From: an uncultured Aeriscardovia sp.
Lineage (GTDB): Bacteria > Actinomycetota > Actinomycetes > Actinomycetales > Bifidobacteriaceae
DNA length: 64,000 nucleotides
Assembly: GCA_903789535.1 (NCBI GenBank)
Contig: CAIFES010000003.1
Coordinates: forward strand, 62,001-126,000
Direction: 5' to 3'
The position numbers were made by a program, and so were the translations under genes. The stretch's first letter is position 1. Each line of letters opens with the position of its first letter. The notes under the pieces were generated by a model. It made no database searches. It saw nothing but the letters and a program-made list of their open reading frames with translations, and was not told where the DNA came from. Positions 25,174-35,736 of the stretch are shown here, in pieces.

Positions 25174-28100
25174 ATGACTACCACGAGCAGCGAGAACGCC
25201 ACCGCCGATTCCGACGACCGCCGGGCCGATACTTCGGCGACCACCGATACCGCCACTGTCGACACCATCCAGCGCGACGGCACACAGCGCGATGAGCAGG
25301 GTCGGCTGATCAACAACGGCATCCCCACGCTCTTCACCGACGAGCAGATCGCCAAAGCCGTCGACGAGGCGTACGCCACCGAGAGCGCCAAGGATTACTC
25401 CCACTGCGAGCAGATCGAGGAGGTGCCCCCGATCGCCGACCCCAAGGGTCGTCTGCTCGTGGTCGACGGCCATTCGCTCGCTTTCCGCGCGTGGTACGCC
25501 TATCCCGCCGACAGTTTCTCCGACGGGCAGGGACACCCCACCAACGCCGTCTACGGCTTCTTCAAAATGCTCTCCAGCGTGGTCGCCAAAGAAAAGCCCA
25601 CGCACATCGGCGTCGCCTTCGACGTGCGCGGCGGCACGTTCCGCAACCGCATGCTCGGCGGATACAAGGGCACGCGCGAGAAGGCGCCGGACGAGTTTCT
25701 CGAGCAGATCCCGCGCATCCAGGAGGTGCTGGAGGCGCTCAATATCCCGCACATCGAAAAGCCCGGCTATGAGGGCGACGATGTGATCGCCTCCCTCGCG
25801 CTCAAAGGCGAGCGTGCGGGCTATCAGGTGCTCGTCCTCTCCGGTGACCGTGACTCGTTCCAGCTCGTCGACAGCAATGTGACCGTGCTCTACCCGGGTC
25901 AGCATATGAACGACCTGCAGCACATGACGCCCGAGGCCGTGGAGGCAAAATACAAGGTCAGCCCGCACCAGTACCCGGAGATCGCCGCGCTGCGCGGCGA
26001 GACGTCCGACAACATCCCCGGTGTGCCCGGCGTGGGCGACGGCTATGCGGCCAAGTGGATCAACCAGTACGGCGGGCTTGACGGCATCATCGCCCATGCC
26101 GACGAGATCGGCGGCAAGAAGGGCGAGGCGCTGCGCGAAAACCTCGACCAGGTCAGGCTCAACCGGCGCGTCAACGCGGTGCGGCGGCATCTCGACCTGC
26201 CGGTGACTTTCGACCAGCTGCAGACCACCACGTTCGACCAGGACCAGCTCGACACGGTGCTCGACTCGCTCAAATTCGGCGTGCGCACACGCCGCGAGCT
26301 CATCTCCACCTTCTCCGCCCGCAGCGGGCAGAAGGCCGTGCTGCCTGCCCTGGGCGCCGGCGTGGGGGCCGGTGTGTTCGATGACGGCTCGTTCTCGACC
26401 ATCGAGCCGCGGCAGACGCATGTGGACCTTGAAGCTCGAGAGAATGCCGACGGGCTCGCACGGCTGTCCGCCTGGTTTGACGTGCATCCCTCGGCGCCGG
26501 CACGGAGGATGGCGACCGGCTCGCGCGACACGGTGGAGGCGTCGGGCGGCGATGACGCGGCCGGGCGCAAGGCCGTGACGGCGGCCCTCGGCGTGGAAAT
26601 GTCGGATGAGAAGGCGGTGGGCGACGCGCTCATCGTGCTGTTCGTCGGCGATCCGCACCCCGGCGCCGCGCGGCTGAACGCGCTCGAGTTCCTCGCGCCG
26701 GACGGGTCGGTGGCGCGCCTGGATCTGCATCATGCCGCTGATGCCGCAGCCGGATTCGACACCGGCGGGTCTCCGCGCCAACAGACGCTTGATCTGTTCG
26801 GAGACGGCGACGATGACGCTGATATGGGCGGTGGCGATGACGATGGTGATGACGCTAACTCCGTTTTGTGCGGTGGAGATAAAGACAAAGACACAATAAA
26901 AACGGCGAAAAATGGCGGGAACGCAATCGTCGGACATGAGAAAAGCACCGCACAAAACGCAGATACCTCCGCGGCGGCGACCGCGGCGTCCGTAGAAGCG
27001 ACCGTGGCGTCCACCAAAGCTGCCGCGACTGCCGCCGAAACGTTCTCCGTCTCCGCCGGTGCCGGCCGCCACGCCGCGCTCGCCGCCCTGCTGCGCCGTG
27101 TGCTCGCTGCCCGCGCCTTCCTGGTGTGGGGCTTCAAGGAGAACCTGATCCTCGCCCGGCTCATCGGCGTCGAGCTGCCTGACCCCGTGTTCGACGCGCG
27201 TCTGGCCGCCTACCTCGTCCGGCCCGACCAGTCGCCCGCCTCGGTGGAGCTTGCCGCCGCGCACCTGCTCACCACCGTGGAGGAGCCGGTCAAGGAGAAG
27301 AAGACACGTAAAAAGCCGACGCCGGAGGAGATCGAGGCCGCCAGAAAGAAGCAGCACGCCGAGGAGCTCGCCCGCCCCGCGCTCGTGGAGGCGCTCGCCA
27401 AGACGTGCGCCCGCGTGCTCGACGCGCGCGGCCAGGCCGGACTCCTCGCCGATATCGAGGTGCCGTCCTCGCGCGTGCTCGCCGGCATGGAGCAGGAAGG
27501 CATCGCCGTCGACGCGGACCGGCTGGAGCAGGTGCGCCAGGGCTTCGAGACCGCCGCCGCACAGGCGCAGCAGGAAGCCTATGATTTCGCCGGTCAGGAC
27601 GGCATCAACCTGCAGAGCCCGCAGCAGCTGCAGAAAGTGCTCTTCGAGGACATGGGCCTGGTCGGCACGCGCAAGACGAAGCGCGGCTGGTCGACGGATG
27701 CCACTGAGCTTGACAAGCTGCTCGAGCGGTATATCAACAACGAGCAGGCCGCCGGCTTCCTCGTCGCGCTCAAACGCTACCGGGAGCAGAACAAGCTCGC
27801 CTCCATGGTCGAGACGCTGCAGCAGACCGTCAACCCCGAGGACGGGCGCATCCACACCACCTATGAGCAGACGATCGCCGCCACCGGGCGCCTGAGCTCG
27901 ACCGACCCGAACCTGCAGAACATCCCCAACCGCAGCGAGGACGGCCGGCGCATCCGCTCGGCGTTCGTGGCGGGGCAGGGCTTCGAGAACCTGCTCTCAT
28001 GCGATTACTCGCAGGTGGAGCTGCGCCTGATGGCCCACTTCTCCGGCGATGAGGCGCTCATCGAGGCGTTCAACTCCGGCGCGGACTTCCACAAGTACGT

Positions 28101-28680
28101 CGCCTCGCTCGTCTTCGGCAAGCCGGTCGAGCAGATCACCGCCTCGGAGAGGACGCATGTGAAGGCGATGAGTTACGGCCTGGCGTACGGTCTTTCCACG
28201 TTCGGCCTGGCGCAGCGGCTCGAGGTCTCGCCCGCGCAGGCCTCCGTGCTGCGCGACAAGTATTTCGCCACGTTCGGCAAGGTGCGCGATTATCTCGATG
28301 ATCTTGTGGCGCAGGCGAAGAAGACCGGCTACACGACCACGATGTTCGGCCGTCGGCGCTACTTCCCGGGCCTGCGCGCCCGCAACCGCATGGTGCGCGA
28401 GGCGGCGCAGCGTGCCGCGCTCAATGCGCCGATCCAGGGCTCGGCGGCCGACATTATGAAGCTCGCGATGATCCGGGCCCAGCGCGGGCTGGACGCGGCC
28501 GGGGTGCGCTCGCGTCTGCTGCTGCAGATTCACGATGAGCTCGTCGTCGGCATTGCGCCGGGGGAGGAGAAGAAGGTGACGGCCATCATCACCGATGCGA
28601 TGGAGAACGCTGTCCACCTGTCCGTGCCGCTGACCGTCTCGACCGGTGTGGGTCCGGACTGGCAGGCGGCCGCGCACTGA
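25174..28680 (+). CDS. polA: DNA polymerase I, enlarged form
   Basis: Pol I fills gaps and removes RNA primers. At 1168 residues it is much longer than the usual 880-950. The first 90 or so residues are an extra Thr/Asp-rich region before the 5'-nuclease (LLVVDGHSLAFRAW; YEGDDVIASL; DRDSFQLV). The exonuclease-like middle lacks proofreading motifs. It is split by an acidic, then Lys- and Ala-rich insert (about 536-629) that begins QQTLDLFGDGDDD, resembling a beta-clamp-binding peptide. The polymerase domain is intact, with motif A (SCDYSQVELRLMAHFSGDE), motif B (RTHVKAMSYGLAYGLS) and motif C (LLLQIHDELVVG). I chose ATG 25174 over the upstream GTGs. Confidence 0.95.
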   Translation: MTTTSSENATADSDDRRADTSATTDTATVDTIQRDGTQRDEQGRLINNGIPTLFTDEQIAKAVDEAYATESAKDYSHCEQIEEVPPIADPKGRLLVVDGHSLAFRAWYAYPADSFSDGQGHPTNAVYGFFKMLSSVVAKEKPTHIGVAFDVRGGTFRNRMLGGYKGTREKAPDEFLEQIPRIQEVLEALNIPHIEKPGYEGDDVIASLALKGERAGYQVLVLSGDRDSFQLVDSNVTVLYPGQHMNDLQHMTPEAVEAKYKVSPHQYPEIAALRGETSDNIPGVPGVGDGYAAKWINQYGGLDGIIAHADEIGGKKGEALRENLDQVRLNRRVNAVRRHLDLPVTFDQLQTTTFDQDQLDTVLDSLKFGVRTRRELISTFSARSGQKAVLPALGAGVGAGVFDDGSFSTIEPRQTHVDLEARENADGLARLSAWFDVHPSAPARRMATGSRDTVEASGGDDAAGRKAVTAALGVEMSDEKAVGDALIVLFVGDPHPGAARLNALEFLAPDGSVARLDLHHAADAAAGFDTGGSPRQQTLDLFGDGDDDADMGGGDDDGDDANSVLCGGDKDKDTIKTAKNGGNAIVGHEKSTAQNADTSAAATAASVEATVASTKAAATAAETFSVSAGAGRHAALAALLRRVLAARAFLVWGFKENLILARLIGVELPDPVFDARLAAYLVRPDQSPASVELAAAHLLTTVEEPVKEKKTRKKPTPEEIEAARKKQHAEELARPALVEALAKTCARVLDARGQAGLLADIEVPSSRVLAGMEQEGIAVDADRLEQVRQGFETAAAQAQQEAYDFAGQDGINLQSPQQLQKVLFEDMGLVGTRKTKRGWSTDATELDKLLERYINNEQAAGFLVALKRYREQNKLASMVETLQQTVNPEDGRIHTTYEQTIAATGRLSSTDPNLQNIPNRSEDGRRIRSAFVAGQGFENLLSCDYSQVELRLMAHFSGDEALIEAFNSGADFHKYVASLVFGKPVEQITASERTHVKAMSYGLAYGLSTFGLAQRLEVSPAQASVLRDKYFATFGKVRDYLDDLVAQAKKTGYTTTMFGRRRYFPGLRARNRMVREAAQRAALNAPIQGSAADIMKLAMIRAQRGLDAAGVRSRLLLQIHDELVVGIAPGEEKKVTAIITDAMENAVHLSVPLTVSTGVGPDWQAAAH

Positions 28681-28741
28681 CGTAACAACCGACGTATCCA
28701 ACTGGCGTATATCGACCGACATATCAACCCTGACGCATCAG
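28679..28741 (+). repeat. Degenerate 12-14 bp repeats in the polA-nif3 spacer
   Basis: Five successive copies of a GACGTATC-like motif occur at intervals of 12-14 bp across the 77-bp spacer. The copies differ at several positions, so this is an eroded tandem array. Confidence 0.55.
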
Positions 28742-28757
28742 AGAGGATGGCACAACA

Positions 28758-29888
28758 ATGACGCAGACTGACGAGACTTTCGAGACTGACGAGGCCAACG
28801 AGACAGACAAAATTGTCGAGGCTGCCGAGGACGGCACAGACATGGACGGCGGGGACGCGGAGGCGACGGCCCCCACGCTCGCCGAGGTCGTCTACCAGCT
28901 TGAGCGGCTCTATCCGCTCAAATACGCCGAGGACTGGGATCACCCCGGCCTCATCGTGGGCGACCCGCTCGCCAGGGTGCGCAGGATTTATCTCGCCGTC
29001 GACCCCACGCTCGCCATCGTGCGTGAGGCGGCCGCCTGGGGCGCCGACCTGCTCGTCACCCACCATCCGCTCTTCTTCCGCAGCGTCCATCAGGTGGCCG
29101 GGACCGGGCACAGGGGAGCGGTCACCAACGAGCTGGAGCGGCGGGGCATCGCCCTGTGGGTGGGACACACGAACGCCGATGCCGCGCACCGCGGGGTGAG
29201 CGAGGCGCTCGCCGACAAGCTCGGTGTGCGCCATCAGCGGCCGATCGTGCCGGTCTCCGACCCCGATTCCATGTGGGACGGCCAGGTGGGCCTGGGCCGC
29301 GTGGGAGAGCTGGAGAAACCGATGAGCCTGCGCAACTTTGCCGACGTGGTCAACTCCGTGCTGCCGCCGACGCGGCGTGGCATTGATGTGGCCGGCGACC
29401 TGCACATGCCGGTGCGGCGCGTGGCCGTGCTCGCCGGCTCGGGCGACTCGCTGTTCGAGCAGGTGCGTGCCACAGACGCCGACGTGTATGTGACGAGCGA
29501 TCTGCGTCATCACCCTGTGCTTGACGCCCGTCAGCAGGCCGATGAGGAGGCCATGCTGCGCAAGGCGGGCATCGAGGTGAGGGAGGGTGTCATCACCTCG
29601 GTGGGAGATCCCGGTGACATCACGACTGCTGACAGTGATGCCGTGGCCGGTGACAGTGACGTCACTGACTCTGACGCACGGGTCTTCGCCCGCCCCGCGC
29701 TCATCAACACCCCGCACTACGCCTCGGAGAAGGTGTGGATGGACTACGCGCTGCATGACATCCCTGCAGCGCTGGAGGACGCGGGCAACCGGCACGTGGA
29801 GCTGCGCCTCTCGCCCACGGACACCGACCCGTTCACCCTCCATCTCGACTCGCCGACCGAGCCGGTGATGCCCCGTCCGTTGTTCTGA
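28758..29888 (+). CDS. Nif3-like dinuclear metal center protein (DUF34/NIF3 family)
   Basis: The 376-residue protein belongs to the NIF3/DUF34 family, hexameric proteins with a two-metal site and no agreed substrate; GTP cyclohydrolase type 1 type 2 is a frequent but doubtful name. Metal-ligand motifs are visible: LLVTHHPLFF, WVGHTNADAA and, near the C-terminus, NTPHYASEKVWMD. The TDADVYVTSDLRHHPV segment is typical of the middle domain. An acidic N-terminal stretch of about 35 residues (repeated ETDE/ETFE) precedes the fold. Spacing of 77 bp after polA allows co-transcription. The GAGAGG before the ATG is rather distant. Confidence 0.88.
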   Translation: MTQTDETFETDEANETDKIVEAAEDGTDMDGGDAEATAPTLAEVVYQLERLYPLKYAEDWDHPGLIVGDPLARVRRIYLAVDPTLAIVREAAAWGADLLVTHHPLFFRSVHQVAGTGHRGAVTNELERRGIALWVGHTNADAAHRGVSEALADKLGVRHQRPIVPVSDPDSMWDGQVGLGRVGELEKPMSLRNFADVVNSVLPPTRRGIDVAGDLHMPVRRVAVLAGSGDSLFEQVRATDADVYVTSDLRHHPVLDARQQADEEAMLRKAGIEVREGVITSVGDPGDITTADSDAVAGDSDVTDSDARVFARPALINTPHYASEKVWMDYALHDIPAALEDAGNRHVELRLSPTDTDPFTLHLDSPTEPVMPRPLF

Positions 29889-30042
29889 GCGACGTTGACG
29901 GCAGTGTCCGTGCTGCCTATTGCAGCCGTGCAGGAAAGCTCCCGCTGTCGTTTTGCGGTGCGGAGAAGCTGGCGTCGTTGCAGAGGATGATGGGACATCC
30001 TCCGTCCCGGTGCCGTCTGAGGTGCCCTCTGATGGGCGGTAG

Positions 30043-30071
30043 TTGGAGACAGCGGTCTTTTTGTGTAAACT
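30043..30071 (+). promoter_or_regulatory. Promoter upstream of the tRNA-Pro leader
   Basis: TTGGAG and TAAACT are separated by 17 bp. The predicted transcription start falls at about 30078, exactly where the hairpin in front of tRNA-Pro begins. Confidence 0.6.
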
Positions 30072-30077
30072 GTGAGT

Positions 30078-30123
30078 GTTCCCGGTAATCCGCTGACCCA
30101 ATTGGATTGCCGGGAACTTTTTT
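30078..30123 (+). terminator. Terminator-like hairpin directly abutting tRNA-Pro
   Basis: A 14-nt arm GTTCCCGGTAATCC pairs with GGATTGCCGGGAAC (one internal mismatch) around a 12-nt loop and is followed by six T residues. The tRNA 5' base follows immediately. A promoter lies just upstream, so this could make a short RNA or attenuate tRNA synthesis. It may also simply end upstream transcripts. The loop hexamer TGACCC is complementary to GGGTCA in the tRNA acceptor strand. Confidence 0.75.
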
Positions 30124-30197
30124 CGGGTCATAGCGCAGCTTGGTAGCGCGCCTGCTTTGGGTGCAGGAGATCGCGGGTTCAAATCCCGCTGGCCCGA
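30124..30197 (+). tRNA. tRNA-Pro(UGG)
   Basis: The acceptor stem is CGGGTCA with TGGCCCG (one G-U pair). The D arm is GCGC-AGCTTGGTA-GCGC and the anticodon arm is CCTGC-TTTGGGT-GCAGG, giving anticodon TGG. The T arm is GCGGG-TTCAAAT-CCCGC and the discriminator base is A. CCA is not encoded. Confidence 0.95.
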
Positions 30198-30373
30198 CTA
30201 TTTCTTCCCATCATTCCAACGATTCCGTGTTGTTGGGGTGATGGGGAATTGAGTCTTCAGACATGATTAGACACGATTGCGTATTGCCTGCGACGATGTG
30301 CCGTGCGCGTGGGGTCTTGTTGCCCAGGCCTCGTTCCCGCACTGCCGGACCGATGTACCACATGTGCCGCGAA

Positions 30374-30403
30374 CCCATCGATCCGGTACCCATCGATCCG
30401 GTA
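30374..30403. repeat. Perfect 15-bp tandem duplication
   Basis: Two identical CCCATCGATCCGGTA units lie head to tail about 40 bp upstream of the transporter promoter. Confidence 0.95.
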
Positions 30404-30441
30404 TGAGACACGCTGCTCGGTGTGCTGTTCCTGGACGGCTG

Positions 30442-30470
30442 TTCACTGCGGCCGGGGGCGGCAATAGAGT
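30442..30470 (+). promoter_or_regulatory. Promoter for a leaderless DMT transporter mRNA
   Basis: TTCACT and TAGAGT are separated by 17 bp. The GTG at 30479 begins 8 nt after the -10, so the transcript would start at or next to the start codon. Confidence 0.55.
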
Positions 30471-30478
30471 TGGTGTCT

Positions 30479-31471
30479 GTGGCTGGTCCGTCGTCCTCTC
30501 CGCGCCCGCTCGCGCTACCTCGTCGCCTGATTCGCCAGGGCGCACATTACGCCCATTACCTGCGCCCCTCCGTCCTGCGCGCCGGCATGGTGCGCCACAG
30601 ACACGGTCTGATCGGCCTTCTGCTCACCGTCCTTGGCGGCTGCCTGTGGGGCATCAACGCCACCGTGTCGAAGGTGCTGATGAGCGATTACGCCGCCAGC
30701 CCCATGTGGATCGCGTGCGTGCGCGAGGTCGCCGCCGGTCTCATCTTCCTCGCGGTGGCGCTGTGCCAGGACGCGCGCCGCGTGGCCGCCGCCGTCACCG
30801 ACAAGCGCTCGTGGCCGTGGTTTGTCGCCATCAGTCTGACCACCGTCCTGCTCGTGCAGGTCTCCTATCTTTCCGCCATCAAGTGGACGAACTCGGGCAC
30901 CGCCACCGTGCTCCAGTCGCTCAACCTGCTGTTCGTGCTCGTCTGGGTGTGCGCGAGAGAACATCGTCGCCCGCGCTGGCCGGAGACGCTGGGCGTGATC
31001 CTCGCCTTCATCGGCACCATGCTCATCGCCACCGGCGGCGACATCACCTCGCTCAAGCTGCCGCTCGCCGGACTCCTGTGGGGTCTGGCCGACGCGTTCG
31101 GCACGGCCGCGATGGCGGTGCTGCCGGTCAAGATGATCGAAAAATGGGGCAATTTCATCGTCAACGGCCTGGCGTTCCTGCTCAGCGGGCTGATCCTGCT
31201 GCCGATCGTGCGGCCGTGGGCGGATGTGCCGGCCTTCGACGCGCGCGGCTGGGCGCTTGTGGCGTTCACCATCATCGGCGGCACGTTCGGCGCCTACTGG
31301 CTGTATCTTGCCGGGATGATGCGCGTGGGGTCGATGCGCGCGACGATGCTCGGCACGGCGGAGCCGGTGATGGCCACCATCTCGTCGGTCGTCTGGCTGG
31401 GTGCCGTGTTCGCACCCACCGATCTCGCCGGTTTCGCCCTGATCCTGACGATGGTGCTGCTCATTCATTAG
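30479..31471 (+). CDS. EamA/DMT-superfamily transporter
   Basis: The 330-residue membrane protein has ten hydrophobic segments in two EamA halves, such as GLIGLLLTVLGGCLWGINATVSKVLM and LAGLLWGLADAFGTAAMAVLP. The end of the second half (AEPVMATISSVVWLGAVF) is the usual one. The substrate is unknown; family members export amino acids, metabolites or drugs. I chose GTG 30479 from the promoter position. The ORF-track start at 30422 and an internal ATG at 30587 are alternatives, and the first 35 or so residues are basic and poorly conserved-looking. It stands alone between tRNA-Pro and a membrane protein gene. Confidence 0.85.
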   Translation: MAGPSSSPRPLALPRRLIRQGAHYAHYLRPSVLRAGMVRHRHGLIGLLLTVLGGCLWGINATVSKVLMSDYAASPMWIACVREVAAGLIFLAVALCQDARRVAAAVTDKRSWPWFVAISLTTVLLVQVSYLSAIKWTNSGTATVLQSLNLLFVLVWVCAREHRRPRWPETLGVILAFIGTMLIATGGDITSLKLPLAGLLWGLADAFGTAAMAVLPVKMIEKWGNFIVNGLAFLLSGLILLPIVRPWADVPAFDARGWALVAFTIIGGTFGAYWLYLAGMMRVGSMRATMLGTAEPVMATISSVVWLGAVFAPTDLAGFALILTMVLLIH

Positions 31472-31625
31472 TCTGTCATTCATGATTGATCGGGCATAAT
31501 TGAACGGGCGGCGCCCCGTCTGACCCATCGGTCATATCATACTCGCTACGATCGATGTGGTTGCTGATGCAGGGGACCGGATTATTGATACTCGGGTTGG
31601 TTTGATGCAGAGGGAGAGACTGACA

Positions 31626-33260
31626 GTGGGGCAGCAGATGCGGCGGGCAGACACTCAGACGGATCAGAAGAGCACGGCTACCACGGCGGATGAGGAGAAG
31701 ACCGTCGCCATCGCCCTGGGCCCGCATGCCACGCGCACCGAGCGCGAGCGCCGTCATGTGCGCCGGCAGGCACGCCACCGTATCACCGTCCAGCTGGGAA
31801 AATCGATGCGTGCCGAGTCGGGCGCGCTCATCGCCTGCATTCTCAGCGCCATCGTCTCCTTCACCGCCATCTGCATCTATCTGGCCCATGCCACGCCAGA
31901 CTGGCTGCAGTCCGACGTTCTGTTCATGGTCAGCGGCGCCATTGTCGCCGTCCCCGCCGTCATCGCGTTCATCATCGGCTACTCCCAGCTGCCGCAGCTG
32001 CTCACCGCCCAGCGTTTCGAGCAGCTTGTCGACCTGTCGCTGACCGGCGAGCTGCCGGATGAGGAGGAGCGCGGCGCCCGTCGCCATGATCGTCAAGGGC
32101 ACGACGCCCGCCCGGATGCGGATTCCTCGCCCGACGGGAAAACGGGGGAGAAGGCGGACCACAGCAGTATCCGCGTCCGTCTGGGACGGCGCACCTACCG
32201 TCTGCTCGACCTCCTCCAGCGCCTCATCACCACCGTGGCGCTCGCCGTGGTGTACGGGTACACCATCTTCCTCGTCTCGTTCGTGATCCTGTACACGTTC
32301 AACGATTACGTGGGTTTCGACCCGCAGCACCGCTACCTCGTCGTCTCGGTGATCTTCATGTCGCTCATCACCGCGTATTACGCCTTCGTGACCGGTTCGA
32401 CGCTCACGGCCAAGCAGTTGAGCATGCTCCTGCCACTGTTCGTCATCGCCGGTGTGGGTGTGGCGGGCATCACCACGCCGTATCAGCATTGGTGGACCAA
32501 CAATTTCTCCGAGCTGGGCGACAATTCCACCCCGGCGGCACGCCTGTTCAACGTCACGCTCATCCTGGCCGGCATCTGCGTGGTCATCATCAGCTATTTC
32601 GCCGTCTACGAGCTCATCGCCTCACGCCAGCAGTATCTGCGCTGGGGGGAGGAGATTGAGGACCTGCCCGACGATTCGCCGGCCCGTCTCGTGCTCGTCA
32701 ACAAGGTCAAGGGTGACAGGATCCTCAAAGTCAGGCACTTCCGTGCCCGCACGATCACCCTGCTCGTGCTGCTCATTGCCTCGGGCGTGCTGCTCGCCGG
32801 CGTGGGCGTGTTCCAGTACAGCCAGCACCCCCTCGTGCACAACATCTGCGGGCGCGGGATGACGGTGCCCATCGGACTGCTCATCCTGCTCATGCCGTGG
32901 CTCGCACCGGAGTTCAGCGTCCCGTTCTTCGTCTCCGGGTATCTGATGGGCGCCGTGTGCTCCGTCTCGCTCGTGCTGTGGATGAAGGGGATCATCACGC
33001 TCGTCAACGTGGAGGGCCTGCTCTGGCTGCTCTATCTGCTCTGGTTCATCCTCTTCGCCCGCCAGGCGGCGGCGCTGTCGCAGGACCGCCGCGAGAACCA
33101 GCTGCTCTACGACGCGCTCGGCGTGCACACCACGCAGGTGGAGTCGCCGCTCGAGGCGCGCATGATCGCCCCGGGCAGACGCCAGAGCGCCACCATGCGT
33201 GAGGCGGCACAGCCGGGGACGAGTCTGGGCATGCTCAACGACTGGCCCGACTCGCTCTGA
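31626..33260 (+). CDS. DUF998-like multi-pass membrane protein
   Basis: This 544-residue protein has a charged N-terminus, two helices, a long acidic and Arg-rich cytoplasmic loop (about residues 135-190) and then roughly eight more helices. A stretch after the loop (YQHWWTNNFSELGDNSTPAARLFNVTLILAG in pieces) resembles DUF998 proteins, in which a similar SxLG...FN motif recurs. Function is unknown. The start is uncertain: GTG 31626 has AGGGAG 9 nt upstream, while ATG 31605 and 31557 are also in frame. It converges on glgX, with only 7 bp between the stops and no terminator visible. Confidence 0.7.
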   Translation: MGQQMRRADTQTDQKSTATTADEEKTVAIALGPHATRTERERRHVRRQARHRITVQLGKSMRAESGALIACILSAIVSFTAICIYLAHATPDWLQSDVLFMVSGAIVAVPAVIAFIIGYSQLPQLLTAQRFEQLVDLSLTGELPDEEERGARRHDRQGHDARPDADSSPDGKTGEKADHSSIRVRLGRRTYRLLDLLQRLITTVALAVVYGYTIFLVSFVILYTFNDYVGFDPQHRYLVVSVIFMSLITAYYAFVTGSTLTAKQLSMLLPLFVIAGVGVAGITTPYQHWWTNNFSELGDNSTPAARLFNVTLILAGICVVIISYFAVYELIASRQQYLRWGEEIEDLPDDSPARLVLVNKVKGDRILKVRHFRARTITLLVLLIASGVLLAGVGVFQYSQHPLVHNICGRGMTVPIGLLILLMPWLAPEFSVPFFVSGYLMGAVCSVSLVLWMKGIITLVNVEGLLWLLYLLWFILFARQAAALSQDRRENQLLYDALGVHTTQVESPLEARMIAPGRRQSATMREAAQPGTSLGMLNDWPDSL

Positions 33261-33267
33261 TGCCCGC

Positions 33268-35448
<2,181 letters not shown>

Positions 35449-35736
35449 GGTACCGCTGTCCTTTTTGGCCGCCGTCGTCCCCAGGGTGGCAGGCCGTCTC
35501 GTTTTTCTCATATTTCGCGGATTTTCGCTTTGCGCAGGACAGGGGCTGACAGTGACAGGACAGAACGGCCATCATTCTTTTCATCAAGCGCTGTCAGGCG
35601 TATCGGTGCGATCAGTCGCCGGGGAGGGATGATTTCAGATTCTGCACGTTCGGTTGCAAAGTGGTCGTTAAAAGTTGCTCACATCTGCAATTTATGATGT
35701 ATTCTTGAAAATGATGAAAGAAAGCGGGGGAGTGCA

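Larger units (their letters stand above)
30198..30478. other. Spacer between tRNA-Pro and the DMT transporter
   Basis: No gene is supported. It contains a perfect 15-bp tandem repeat (CCCATCGATCCGGTA twice, 30374-30403) and a promoter for the transporter. The ORF-track entries here lack coding support. Confidence 0.6.

Noticed and set aside
26779-27060. Intein or inserted mobile element in polA
   Set aside because: The insert has low-complexity acidic/Ala sequence, no splicing motifs, no endonuclease and no flanking repeats, and the frame is kept.
24661-27855. 1064-residue minus-strand ORF opposite the ANTAR gene and polA
   Set aside because: It is an antisense shadow caused by high GC and codon bias. 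It has Val/Leu/Asp/Gly/Arg-rich nonsense composition, and both genes opposite it have full family motifs.
30078-30123. T-box riboswitch before tRNA-Pro
   Set aside because: The leader is only about 45 nt and lacks Stem I, a specifier loop and the conserved T-box sequence.
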